DNA from: Oligoflexales bacterium
Lineage (GTDB): Bacteria; Bdellovibrionota_B; Oligoflexia; Oligoflexales; CACXFL01
Reading direction: 5' to 3'
DNA: 5,359 nucleotides
Assembly: GCA_028282865.1 (NCBI GenBank)
Contig: JANQHA010000354.1
Coordinates: 1-5,359 of the forward strand
Shown here: one piece after another, positions 1 through 5,257 of the stretch
How positions within the stretch are numbered: position 1 is the stretch's first letter
How the letters are laid out: the number at the start of each line of letters is the position of its first letter
Translations under genes and position numbers: made by a program
The notes under the pieces: model-generated
What the model was told of the DNA's origin: nothing
Seen by the model: only the letters and a program-made list of their open reading frames with translations
Database searches by the model: none

Positions 1-469
1 GTAACAACCATGAAACTTCGACCTCCGACACACCAAATTGCAGACGAAGTAAACCAAGAATTTGTGCAGCAATCGGTGATTGTCTAACTTGATTGGTACT
101 CATCGAACCTAATGCTAGCGCTGCCCTGAGAGAAGCCTCCAGGTTCTTCGAACCAGCAAAAAAAGAGTTTAAAACCTCTGGTGGAGATCCTGGTCGCTCC
201 ATACTTAAGATAACTAAGCCATCAGCTTGTAACTCTGAAAATGCCATAATCTTGCTACCACCAAGTGGCGCGATAACGGCGATATTTGAGCCAAGCTGGC
301 TGTTGAGCTTTGTAACACTCGGCCGCAACTTACCAACAAATTCTTTATGAGCAGATGAAATATTGTCAGGTGGATATAGGTTAGGAACAGGAAGCGATAT
401 AGGCTCTGCAGACAGCTGCCTCAAAGCTAGCAGATTGAAAACTATAAAAAAATAAGTAGAACGGCCCAT
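1..469 (-). CDS. Secreted protein of unknown function, N-terminal part (runs off left edge)
   Basis: Reading the minus strand from the ATG at 469, the frame stays open for 156 codons to the window edge, so only the N-terminal part is present. The protein begins with a good Sec signal peptide: MGRSTYFFIVFNLLALRQLSA, a basic residue then a hydrophobic core, with probable signal peptidase I cleavage after LSA (residue 21/22), before EPISLPVPNLYPP. The mature part alternates hydrophobic strands (around residues 68-75, AVIAPLGG) and helices (around 110-130, rich in Ala and Leu). An in-frame TAA directly precedes the ATG, fixing it as the first possible start; no strong Shine-Dalgarno is visible. 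The exported product should act in the periplasm, outer membrane or outside. I do not recognise a family. It may be the last visible member of the minus-strand gene run, or a separate unit, since 84 bases separate it from the broken gene upstream. Confidence 0.75.
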   Translation of the reverse strand, partial: MGRSTYFFIVFNLLALRQLSAEPISLPVPNLYPPDNISSAHKEFVGKLRPSVTKLNSQLGSNIAVIAPLGGSKIMAFSELQADGLVILSMERPGSPPEVLNSFFAGSKNLEASLRAALALGSMSTNQVRQSPIAAQILGLLRLQFGVSEVEVSWLL

Positions 470-553
470 TTATCGTACAAAAAAAGGGTTAATCTAATAT
501 CTAGTCAATGGATACTACAGGCGACTCGACTGTTCAAGTTATTTAAGTTTGGA
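470..553 (-). promoter_or_regulatory. Leader region of the secreted-protein gene
   Basis: These 84 bases separate the end of the broken gene from the ATG at 469. On the minus strand there is a TTGACT (-35-like) near 503-508 but no convincing -10 at 16-18 bases, only a T-run. Promoter activity is possible but not demonstrated by the sequence. No terminator hairpin with a U-tract is seen. Confidence 0.2.
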
Positions 554-851
554 CTAATCGACTTCGATATCGGTATAGCTTTCGCCTTCTTTTTTATAAG
601 CACTATATTCCGGTATAATACCCCCTTAGGTAAACCAGCACCATCTTTTCGTCTTCTAGCGGCACGGGGCCTTGTCCAAAACTTTTAAGCAGTCTATTCA
701 TTTCAATTATAATAGCTTTTCTTAATCTCCTCGGAGAAATTTGCTTTCTATGCTCAAAATCTGCCTGTGGCTGTAACTATTGACCACTAACCAGGCCATG
801 TTTAACCATAGGCAGATAAAGAGTGTCACGAATCGCTTGACGAAAACCCAA
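554..851 (-). pseudogene. Probable broken small gene (amber codon plus G5 frameshift)
   Basis: No intact ORF explains this stretch, but one minus-strand frame reads like protein along its length. From a possible TTG start at 851, 6 bases past the stop of the upstream gene, it gives LGFRQAIRDTLYLPMVKHGL and on to VSGQ, then an in-frame TAG at 779-777. It resumes in the same frame through LRKAIIIEMNRLLKSFGQ and PLEDEKMVLVYLRG. At a GGGGG run (C5 at 621-625 on the plus strand) the frame fails, but removing one G leads into IIPEYSAYKKEGESYTDIEV and a stop at 556-554. The corrected product would be about 98 residues, mixed in charge with a protein-like composition. I recognise no family. Sequencing error at the G-run, true decay, or recoding (amber readthrough plus +1 shift) are all possible. 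If the TAG is real, an ATG at 701 could still start a short internal product. Open-frame length alone is not significant; the case rests on coherence in one orientation. Confidence 0.42.
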
Positions 852-869
852 CCAACCTATTGAGGTTGG
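847..869 (-). terminator. Possible weak terminator hairpin over a stop codon
   Basis: CCAACC (852-857) and GGTTGG (864-869) form a perfect 6-bp stem with a 6-base loop. The hairpin spans the TAG stop (859-857) of the 425-codon gene. On the minus strand it is followed by TTGGGTTTTCG, a poor U-tract, so any termination would be weak; it may equally just affect coupling to the broken gene downstream. Confidence 0.3.
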
Positions 870-2134
870 ATACGATCTAGCATCGAGTTATAAATCATAT
901 ATGGAAAATGGTCCATAACAGGAAAGTCTTCGTAAGCACTATTACCTTGTATAAGGTGACGCTTTACCAGATCCCCGGTAGCCGCAAACACCGATAGATC
1001 ATGAGGCTTGGATTGCCCATGGCCTTTAAAGGCACTTTGTTGATCCGGAAGCCAAAAAAACTGTACTGGAATCCCGCCAATTTCATCAGCCCCATCTGGA
1101 AGGTCTTGTACCAGATTTTCTGGCTTTATCTTAGCTGTTAAAATTTTTTTCATATCAAATTCTTTCGGATAAAGCCGAGACCCAAGAGGCCCCGCCGAAG
1201 CAACAAGGATCACCTTGCTAAGATCTCGCTCAAGGTTCATCTCCTGCATAACTTCAAGGACTGCACTTAATAAAAGTTTTTTTGCTAGAGCTCGCTCCTT
1301 AGGAGCCGAAACACGATCTACAAAAAGTCGTCCTACTTCTACCAAAGTATAATCTGGAAATTGCTGCCTTAATTGATCAATCGGAGACGTGTCTAAATGC
1401 AGCCGCTTGAGTAAGCGTTCAATCGGCATCAGATGCGCAGGGTATTTCCCAGCCGCAAAGCCAGCACTAAATAACTCTGTCTTTGGAGTATCAACGCCAA
1501 ACAAGTCTCCTTCTACTCCTAAAGTTTTTGATCCTATATACACCCGGGCAAATGCTTTAAGCGAAAGATTATTGCTTATAGCAATTTCGAAGCTGCGATA
1601 ATTCGCCAGACTAAATTCATCCATAAATATATTTTGCCAGGCCTTCCATGGTAGATTTTGCTCCTTATAACTTTTAAAAAGTTGCATTCTATTAGAGTGG
1701 CTATAATAATCTATGAGTGATGGGTGAGGTAGATTATGGGGGTACATATTTTCGACCTTCTGACCTGTTTTAGTCTGCGGGTAGAAATGTATCTTGCTTT
1801 CTTCTAACTTAGCATGCCCAAATAACAAAACCCGATCAACATAGGGCTCCCGCTTACTAACCGGAAATACCGGATTTGATACCTGAGTATCTTTAGCTAT
1901 AATTGTTGGATCAAAAGAAGTTACGAATTTCTTCGACTCTGCAGTTAACATTGAAGTGCGAAGTTTTATTTCCCAAGGAAAATCAGTAAGAACAGTTTCT
2001 CGTTTCTTTAGCTCTTCAATACTGGTAAAAGTCTTCATGATTTCGACAAATTGGCACGAACCGAATGACTTACCTGATAAAAATACAGATATGAAAAAAC
2101 ACCGTAAATACGAGCGGCAAATATGATAGATCAT
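857..2134 (-). CDS. Uncharacterised 425-residue protein, possible GNAT-like fold
   Basis: This is the longest gene in the window, 41 bases downstream of tetR on the same strand, so it is a likely co-transcribed target of that repressor. I do not recognise a specific family. The stretch of residues 188-213 (SNNLSLKAFARVYIG, then GVEGDLFG) followed by VEVGRLFVD at 265-273 and a long helix LLLSAVLEVMQEMN (287-300) is reminiscent of GNAT-type acyltransferases, including the autoinducer-synthase-like and exosortase-associated groups. That is only pattern resemblance. The start is uncertain. The first ATG (2134) adds a hydrophobic N-terminus (RCFFISVFLSG, residues 11-21), and FGSC at 24-27 is a poor lipobox. 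The ATG at residue 33 (2038, MKTFTSIEELKKRE) gives a soluble cytoplasmic-looking protein of 393 residues. Neither start has a strong ribosome site. It ends DRIQPQ, with the stop inside a small hairpin. Confidence 0.8.
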   Translation of the reverse strand: MIYHICRSYLRCFFISVFLSGKSFGSCQFVEIMKTFTSIEELKKRETVLTDFPWEIKLRTSMLTAESKKFVTSFDPTIIAKDTQVSNPVFPVSKREPYVDRVLLFGHAKLEESKIHFYPQTKTGQKVENMYPHNLPHPSLIDYYSHSNRMQLFKSYKEQNLPWKAWQNIFMDEFSLANYRSFEIAISNNLSLKAFARVYIGSKTLGVEGDLFGVDTPKTELFSAGFAAGKYPAHLMPIERLLKRLHLDTSPIDQLRQQFPDYTLVEVGRLFVDRVSAPKERALAKKLLLSAVLEVMQEMNLERDLSKVILVASAGPLGSRLYPKEFDMKKILTAKIKPENLVQDLPDGADEIGGIPVQFFWLPDQQSAFKGHGQSKPHDLSVFAATGDLVKRHLIQGNSAYEDFPVMDHFPYMIYNSMLDRIQPQ

Positions 2135-2175
2135 TTCTTAAGCCAACTTATTGATTATAATAATAAGGAAAGCAC

Positions 2176-2763
2176 CTATTCACTAATAAAGCAATCCAAG
2201 GTTGCGGTCATGCGCTTATGGTATAATTTAACCGAAGATTGTTCGGTTACTGATCGAACAGTTTGCCCTATGATACTTTGGTGCAAAGCCTTAGCGACTT
2301 CACGGGGTTTTAAATCAACATTTATGGTAAACTCTCCTTCTGCAAGTCCTGCCACAATCATATTATAAACCTTCTCTTCACCTTGCGATAAAGCTTTGGA
2401 GATCAGCTGGAGCAAATTTGAGTCACTTTGACCCTCACAAATTCCAAATAAAAGAACATTTACCGACTCTGGATGGCGTGCGGCCCACTCGAGATTCCCT
2501 AAGATATAAGATGCAAGCTTCTGTCTGTAAGTAGTTGGATTTCTTTTCTCTGAAAACTTTTCAACCATATCGTTATTAGTCAACACAATTTGCTCTAACA
2601 TCGCCTTCGTAAGCTCTTGCTCAGTTTTAAAGTAATAGAAAACATTTGAGGGTTGGATACTCAGTCTTTCAGCAATAGAGCGAGCATTAGTTCTTTTAAA
2701 TCCAAGCACCGATGTCGCAGCGATTGCTTCTGAGATAATAGAATTTTTCCGATTAGATCCCAT
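2176..2763 (-). CDS. TetR-family transcriptional repressor
   Basis: The 195-residue product has the standard TetR size and N-terminal DNA-binding domain. After an opening helix (residues 7-20) comes GFKRTNARSIAERLSIQPSN (21-40) and then VFYYFKTEQEL (41-51), matching the family's helix-turn-helix with its characteristic 'LYYHFKSKEDL'-type recognition end. The remainder (52-195) is all-helical and divergent, as expected for a ligand-binding and dimerisation domain; the ligand cannot be predicted. The gene is the first of a minus-strand run and is followed at 41 bases by the 425-codon gene, the usual arrangement for a TetR repressor controlling its own operon. It is divergent from the TIGR02147-like regulator gene, with 110 bases between the two start codons. 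The ATG at 2763 is preceded only by a weak ribosome site (AGAAATA). The family call is confident; targets and ligand are inference. Confidence 0.92.
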   Translation of the reverse strand: MGSNRKNSIISEAIAATSVLGFKRTNARSIAERLSIQPSNVFYYFKTEQELTKAMLEQIVLTNNDMVEKFSEKRNPTTYRQKLASYILGNLEWAARHPESVNVLLFGICEGQSDSNLLQLISKALSQGEEKVYNMIVAGLAEGEFTINVDLKPREVAKALHQSIIGQTVRSVTEQSSVKLYHKRMTATLDCFISE

Positions 2764-2802
2764 TATTTCTAAGAGTATCAGTTATTTAGAATTTTATCCA
2801 TA

Positions 2803-2832
2803 TATATTAAATAATTTGATTGAATGATCAAA
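2803..2832 (-). promoter_or_regulatory. Candidate tetR promoter with overlapping operator palindrome
   Basis: TTTGAT (2815-2820) and ATCAAA (2827-2832) form a perfect inverted repeat with a 6-base centre, the size and symmetry of a TetR-dimer operator. On the minus strand a -35-like TTGATC (2831-2826) lies inside the right arm, with an AATATA -10-like element (2808-2803) 17 bases on. Binding at the repeat would therefore block this promoter, consistent with autorepression. The area is AT-rich, so chance palindromes are common. Confidence 0.35.
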
Positions 2833-2858
2833 AATAGTTGACTATATGAATAGCTGCT

Positions 2859-2865
2859 AGGAGGT
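2859..2865 (+). promoter_or_regulatory. Strong Shine-Dalgarno AGGAGGT that decides the regulator start
   Basis: AGGAGGT is a perfect match to the anti-Shine-Dalgarno of 16S rRNA. Eight bases (TTAAACTA) separate it from an in-frame ATT at 2874; the nearest in-frame ATG is at 2964, far too distant. A four-codon mini-ORF (ATG 2846, Met-Asn-Ser-Cys) stops at 2858-2860, overlapping the first bases of this site. Confidence 0.65.
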
Positions 2866-2873
2866 TTAAACTA

Positions 2874-3308
2874 ATTTTTTGGAAGATCTTAAAATCGGAG
2901 TTTGAGCTCAGAAAAAGTCGTAACTCATCATACTCATTAAGAGCATTTGCTAGGGACCTCGATATGTCGCCATCGAGGTTGTCAGAAATCCTAAATTCAG
3001 GAGCACAGCCACGATCAGAAACAGCTGAGAAGATCTTAAAAAGACTCCAGATCGATAGTGAAACACTTGACCAAGCGTTAAGTTCGCTCGAAGGTCACAG
3101 GTTTGGAAATAAAATAGATACCGAAGTCGAGCTAGAGAGTTTTATTGTACCTATCCAAACAGTTAATAAATGTAGGCAGTTATTAAACATGAGCGCTGAT
3201 CAATTTAACAATCAAGATCGCTATGTGCACATCTTATTCCAGGTTAGCATCCCTAGAGGCCTCGACACTCTTGTTCAACAAAAGAGCGAACATAGCGAAC
3301 AAAAATAG
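2874..3308 (+). CDS. Short TIGR02147-like HTH regulator, probable ATT start
   Basis: Conserved coding sequence extends upstream of the in-frame ATG at 2964: the frame reads LKSEFELRKSRNSSYSLRAF then ARDLDMSPSRLSEILNSG. This matches the N-terminal signature of TIGR02147 (Fibrobacter/Bdellovibrio) regulators (roughly 'KARNPSYSLRAFARDLGLSPSRLSEVLNGK'). Starting at ATG would cut the HTH domain in half. No ATG, GTG or TTG exists in frame between the upstream TGA (2847-2849) and 2964, so ATT at 2874, 8 bases after a perfect Shine-Dalgarno, is the best start and gives 144 residues. The HTH occupies about residues 20-62. The end (about 84-135: ESFIVPIQTVNKCRQLLNM to YVHILFQVSIPRG) resembles the family's C-terminal end, so the central helical segment of the roughly 270-residue family seems missing. 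The gene precedes three lipoprotein genes and probably controls them. An N-terminal frameshift is the alternative to the ATT start. Confidence 0.7.
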   Translation: MFWKILKSEFELRKSRNSSYSLRAFARDLDMSPSRLSEILNSGAQPRSETAEKILKRLQIDSETLDQALSSLEGHRFGNKIDTEVELESFIVPIQTVNKCRQLLNMSADQFNNQDRYVHILFQVSIPRGLDTLVQQKSEHSEQK

Positions 3309-3319
3309 AACTGAAGCTA

Positions 3320-3370
3320 TTGCATCTACCTCCTGCAAAGACAACAATCTCTCAAACTTTATTAAGGAGG
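3320..3370 (+). promoter_or_regulatory. Leader of the lipoprotein run: possible promoter and anti-Shine-Dalgarno
   Basis: TTGCAT (3320-3325) and AACAAT (3343-3348), 17 bases apart, could be a -35/-10 pair. In between, CCTCCT (3329-3334) is an exact complement of the AGGAGG (3365-3370) that serves the first lipoprotein gene. In a read-through transcript from the regulator gene it could mask that ribosome site; a transcript starting after the -10 would lack it. Both readings are speculative. Confidence 0.25.
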
Positions 3371-3374
3371 ATTT

Positions 3375-3863
3375 ATGAAAATCAAGGAACGACACGTAGC
3401 AATTTTATTAATTTTAGGCTTAGGTTGCTTTGCCTGCGGCAAAAAAAAGGATAACAATGACAACCCCGGTGAAGGCAATGGGAAAAATGTATTAGGAGTT
3501 TCAAGCAGTATCGACAAAGACCTAGCGGGAACTTGGGAGCTAGATACTGGGAGCTTTAAATTTGAAAAGACCATCAAAAGCGACGGACAGTCCGAAGAAA
3601 AGATTTGGGAAGATAGTTCATTAAACTTTCACATTAAGACTAAAATAAAGCAAGAAAGCCAAGATAGCCCTAAAAAGTTTATCGAAGAAATCCTATCTGT
3701 CGAAGTCGCAACCGGAAGTTTCGCTGGCGCTCAATCAGGCCACTCTCAGAAGTGCATTTACAAAATCAAGACTGAGTCGAACATGATATTCCTACACTAT
3801 AGCTGTGACGAGGACTATCCAAACGGGCTTACTGATGAATCTAATGTACTGATGAAAAAGTAA
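3375..3863 (+). CDS. Lipoprotein of unknown function
   Basis: The 162-residue product starts with a basic and hydrophobic signal (MKIKERHVAILLILGLGCFA) ending in cysteines at 18 and 21. CFAC followed by GKKKDNNDNPG makes Cys21 the likely lipidated residue, though both candidate lipoboxes are non-classical. A flexible, charged linker (22-48) leads to a domain starting LAGTWELDTG (50-59). This resembles the opening of lipocalin-like or small beta-barrel lipoprotein domains (GTW motif), with alternating strands following. Two further cysteines (127 and 144) could form a disulphide in the periplasm. A strong ribosome site (AAGGAGG, 3364-3370) precedes the ATG by 4 bases. It is the first of three closely spaced lipoprotein genes and lies 66 bases after the TIGR02147-like regulator, its likely controller. 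Family membership is not recognised; lipoprotein status is well supported. Confidence 0.85.
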   Translation: MKIKERHVAILLILGLGCFACGKKKDNNDNPGEGNGKNVLGVSSSIDKDLAGTWELDTGSFKFEKTIKSDGQSEEKIWEDSSLNFHIKTKIKQESQDSPKKFIEEILSVEVATGSFAGAQSGHSQKCIYKIKTESNMIFLHYSCDEDYPNGLTDESNVLMKK

Positions 3864-3886
3864 TAAAAACCAGAAAGGATTCTAAC

Positions 3887-4258
3887 ATGAAACACTACTT
3901 CATAACTTTGGTGGCAGTTTTTCTTACCAGCTGCGCAACCTATTCAGATATCAAAGAAATAAAGCTGATAGGCTTTACTGAAGATTTACACCGCGGCAAG
4001 TCTTCAGTATCTCTAAAGGCCGATGACTGTCTTTACTCTCTATTTGGCTATGCATTAGGTAGTCGACCAGAAATTAGCCAAGCAATAGCAAATGCTCAGA
4101 CCGGAAAAGAGAGCCGAGTGCAAGATGTCGCAGTCGGTAGCCAAAAAACCGGAAAAAACTTCAGGTATGTAAACAACCTGACCACCAAGTATTCTGGTTT
4201 TAGCGCCGGATTTTTCTCAAAAACTTGTATCGAAGCTAAAGGAGTGGGCTATCTATGA
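3887..4258 (+). CDS. Small lipoprotein with TRL-like pattern
   Basis: The 123-residue product has a textbook lipoprotein signal: MKHYFITLVAVFLTSC, lipobox LTSC with Cys16 as the lipidated residue. The mature part has ADDCLYSLFGYALG (46-58), then EISQAIANAQTG (62-73) and VQDVAV, and ends with CIEAKGVGY (114-122). This Cys...FG...helix with AQxG...strand...Cys order resembles TRL-like envelope proteins (family pattern recalled, not searched), and Cys48/Cys114 could form a disulphide. The gene follows the previous lipoprotein gene by 23 bases with an AAAGGA ribosome site (3874-3879), and its stop overlaps the next start (ATGA, 4255-4258), so the two are translationally coupled. The matching pattern in the next protein suggests a tandem duplicate. 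Its role in the cell envelope is unknown. Confidence 0.87.
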   Translation: MKHYFITLVAVFLTSCATYSDIKEIKLIGFTEDLHRGKSSVSLKADDCLYSLFGYALGSRPEISQAIANAQTGKESRVQDVAVGSQKTGKNFRYVNNLTTKYSGFSAGFFSKTCIEAKGVGYL

Positions 4259-4599
4259 AATACTTTTATTGGGTTACTCTATTTATGTTACTTAACGGCT
4301 GTGCACAGAAGTACTTAGTTCTTGAAGCACAAGTAGTATCCATGACACGCAGTGATTCCAGCTCCGCTACTGAGTTAAAAATTGGTGAAGAAATCGAAGA
4401 ACGTTGGTGTGTCGATGAGGGGGTCGTCTTTGGCTCTGAGGAAGGTGAGATCGGCATGGCTGATCAAGTCATCCATAAGGCCCAGCAAGGCGGAAAGCGT
4501 GCACACTTCATAACAAATGTTAGAGTATTCAGGGACAGCACAAAGTGCGCATCGCTAACTGGCCGTATAGCACACGCTAAATTGAACGAACCGCAGTAA
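4255..4599 (+). CDS. Small lipoprotein, probable paralogue of the preceding gene
   Basis: The 114-residue product begins MKYFYWVTLFMLLNGC with lipobox LNGC and Cys16 as the lipid anchor. The mature region carries RWCVDEGVVFGSEEG (50-64), DQVIHKAQQGG (70-80), ITNVRVF (86-92) and KCASLTGRI (97-105). From FG to AQxG it aligns without gaps with the preceding lipoprotein (8 of 21 identical, including F, G, G, Q, I, A, Q and G), and both have one Cys just before and one near the C-terminus (52 and 98). The two are therefore likely diverged copies of one domain, possibly TRL-like. Start and coupling are clear: ATGA overlap with the previous stop and a ribosome site AAAGGAG at 4238-4244, 10 bases before the ATG. 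It is the last gene of the run. Function unknown; lipoprotein status is confident and paralogy moderately so. Confidence 0.85.
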   Translation: MKYFYWVTLFMLLNGCAQKYLVLEAQVVSMTRSDSSSATELKIGEEIEERWCVDEGVVFGSEEGEIGMADQVIHKAQQGGKRAHFITNVRVFRDSTKCASLTGRIAHAKLNEPQ

Positions 4600-4796
4600 T
4601 CGACGTAAAACTGCATCATTTCCCTAGGGTATCTGGGCCTGACCTGTCCAGATGCCTTATCAGCAGTACCGTTTTCGTTTATATCTAAACTATTTTAACT
4701 ATTTAAATTCAAAGGTTGAATACCCAAACGCTTAAATTAATTCTTAAGCCTATAGAGAGCACCTATTAGCTATTGTCCTTATCGAAAATTGGAGAT
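4600..4796 (+). other. Intergenic spacer with hairpins, no clear gene
   Basis: This spacer ends the lipoprotein run and leads to the receiver gene. ATCTGGGC (4631-4638) and GTCCAGAT (4646-4653) form an 8-bp stem (one G-T pair) with a 7-base loop. No U-run follows directly (the first T-rich stretch is about 16 bases away), so it is at best a weak or factor-assisted terminator. CCCTAGGG is palindromic at 4622-4629. GCTTAA (4730-4735) and TTAAGC (4744-4749) form a second, AT-rich inverted repeat that could be a regulator site upstream of the receiver gene. No convincing promoter was found. Confidence 0.35.
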
Positions 4797-4874
4797 ATGG
4801 AACTGGGAGCAACCTTGGTGAAATCCACCAACTTTAGCAATCATTTAGTATTAATTAACCTGGTACGATCATGA
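4797..4874 (+). CDS. Possible 25-codon leader peptide coupled to the response regulator
   Basis: An ATG at 4797 opens 25 codons (MELGATLVKSTNF... ending INLVRS) whose TGA stop (4872-4874) overlaps the ATG of the receiver gene in an ATGA junction. The frame is also open upstream to a TTG at 4773. The receiver ATG has no good ribosome site of its own, so coupling through this ORF would explain its translation. Against it, GGAG (4791-4794) sits only 2 bases before the leader ATG, too close to be ideal. A perfect hairpin TTGGTG/CACCAA (4815-4831) lies inside the ORF. I recognise no homology; it may be a remnant or chance. Confidence 0.3.
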   Translation: MELGATLVKSTNFSNHLVLINLVRS

Positions 4875-5257
4875 GCACTCCTAACTCGATACTTTTTTTA
4901 GATGACTGTGAAGACCTACTTAGATTAGCCAAATGTTTTATTGACCGACAATGTGGCTACAAAGCCATTACCGTCAAGAGTATGTTTGAAATCGAAGCTC
5001 TTGGAGATCGGGTCTTTAGCTGCAAGCTGGCGATTCTTGACATCAACCTAGGTCCAAACGAGCCAAGCGGTATTGACGTTTATCGCTGGCTACGCGCTCA
5101 TAAGTTTCGAGCACCGATTTTCTTTCTAACGGGACATGCAGCGACCTCACCCTTAGTCGAAGAAGCCGAGAGACTAGGTGATGCAACTATTTTAAGTAAG
5201 CCTATTGAGCCAAGTATTTTAGTCGACATCATTCGGAGCACGAATGAAGGAGTTTAA
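4871..5257 (+). CDS. Single-domain response regulator (receiver domain only)
   Basis: The 128 residues make up one complete CheY-like receiver domain with no output domain. The acidic pair is Asp11-Asp12 (ILFLDDCED), the phosphoacceptor is Asp57 at the end of strand 3 (LAILDINLG), the conserved Thr is Thr87 (FFLTGHA) and the Lys is Lys110 (ILSKPIEP). All are in canonical positions, so the protein should be phosphorylatable. It should act by protein-protein contact, as CheY- or Spo0F-type regulators do, in a phosphorelay or in allosteric control of a partner. The gene overlaps by 14 bases the start of a membrane protein gene, which suggests the two are made together and may interact; that partner could be a kinase, but too little of it is visible. 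The ATG at 4871 gives the receiver its normal N-terminus but lacks a strong ribosome site, so translation may be coupled to an upstream small ORF. Confidence 0.95.
   Translation: MSTPNSILFLDDCEDLLRLAKCFIDRQCGYKAITVKSMFEIEALGDRVFSCKLAILDINLGPNEPSGIDVYRWLRAHKFRAPIFFLTGHAATSPLVEEAERLGDATILSKPIEPSILVDIIRSTNEGV

Noticed and set aside
93..350. Plus-strand open frame of 85 codons
   Set aside because: It lies opposite the longer minus-strand secreted-protein gene with a signal peptide, has no ribosome site, and its translation has no protein-like features.
470..856. Insertion sequence or transposase remnant
   Set aside because: No terminal inverted repeats, target duplication or transposase motif could be found around the broken gene.
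1389..1601. Plus-strand open frame of 70 codons
   Set aside because: Fully inside the 425-codon minus-strand gene; composition and lack of a ribosome site mark it as a shadow.
2147..2167. CTTATT/AATAAG hairpin between tetR and the 425-codon gene
   Set aside because: A 6-bp, almost all A-T stem in AT-rich DNA is expected by chance and has no terminator tail.
2123..2368. Plus-strand open frame of 81 codons
   Set aside because: Covers the 3' half of tetR and the intergenic gap on the opposite strand; the TetR reading is unambiguous.
3362..3577. Minus-strand open frame opposite the first lipoprotein
   Set aside because: The plus strand has a strong ribosome site, lipoprotein signal and co-directional operon; the minus frame has none of these.
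4266..4457. Minus-strand open frame of 63 codons
   Set aside because: Antisense to the third lipoprotein gene, Ser/Thr-rich low-information translation, no ribosome site.
4631..4653. Intrinsic terminator after the lipoprotein run
   Set aside because: The hairpin is real on paper, but no U-tract follows within the required distance, so I list it only as a spacer feature.
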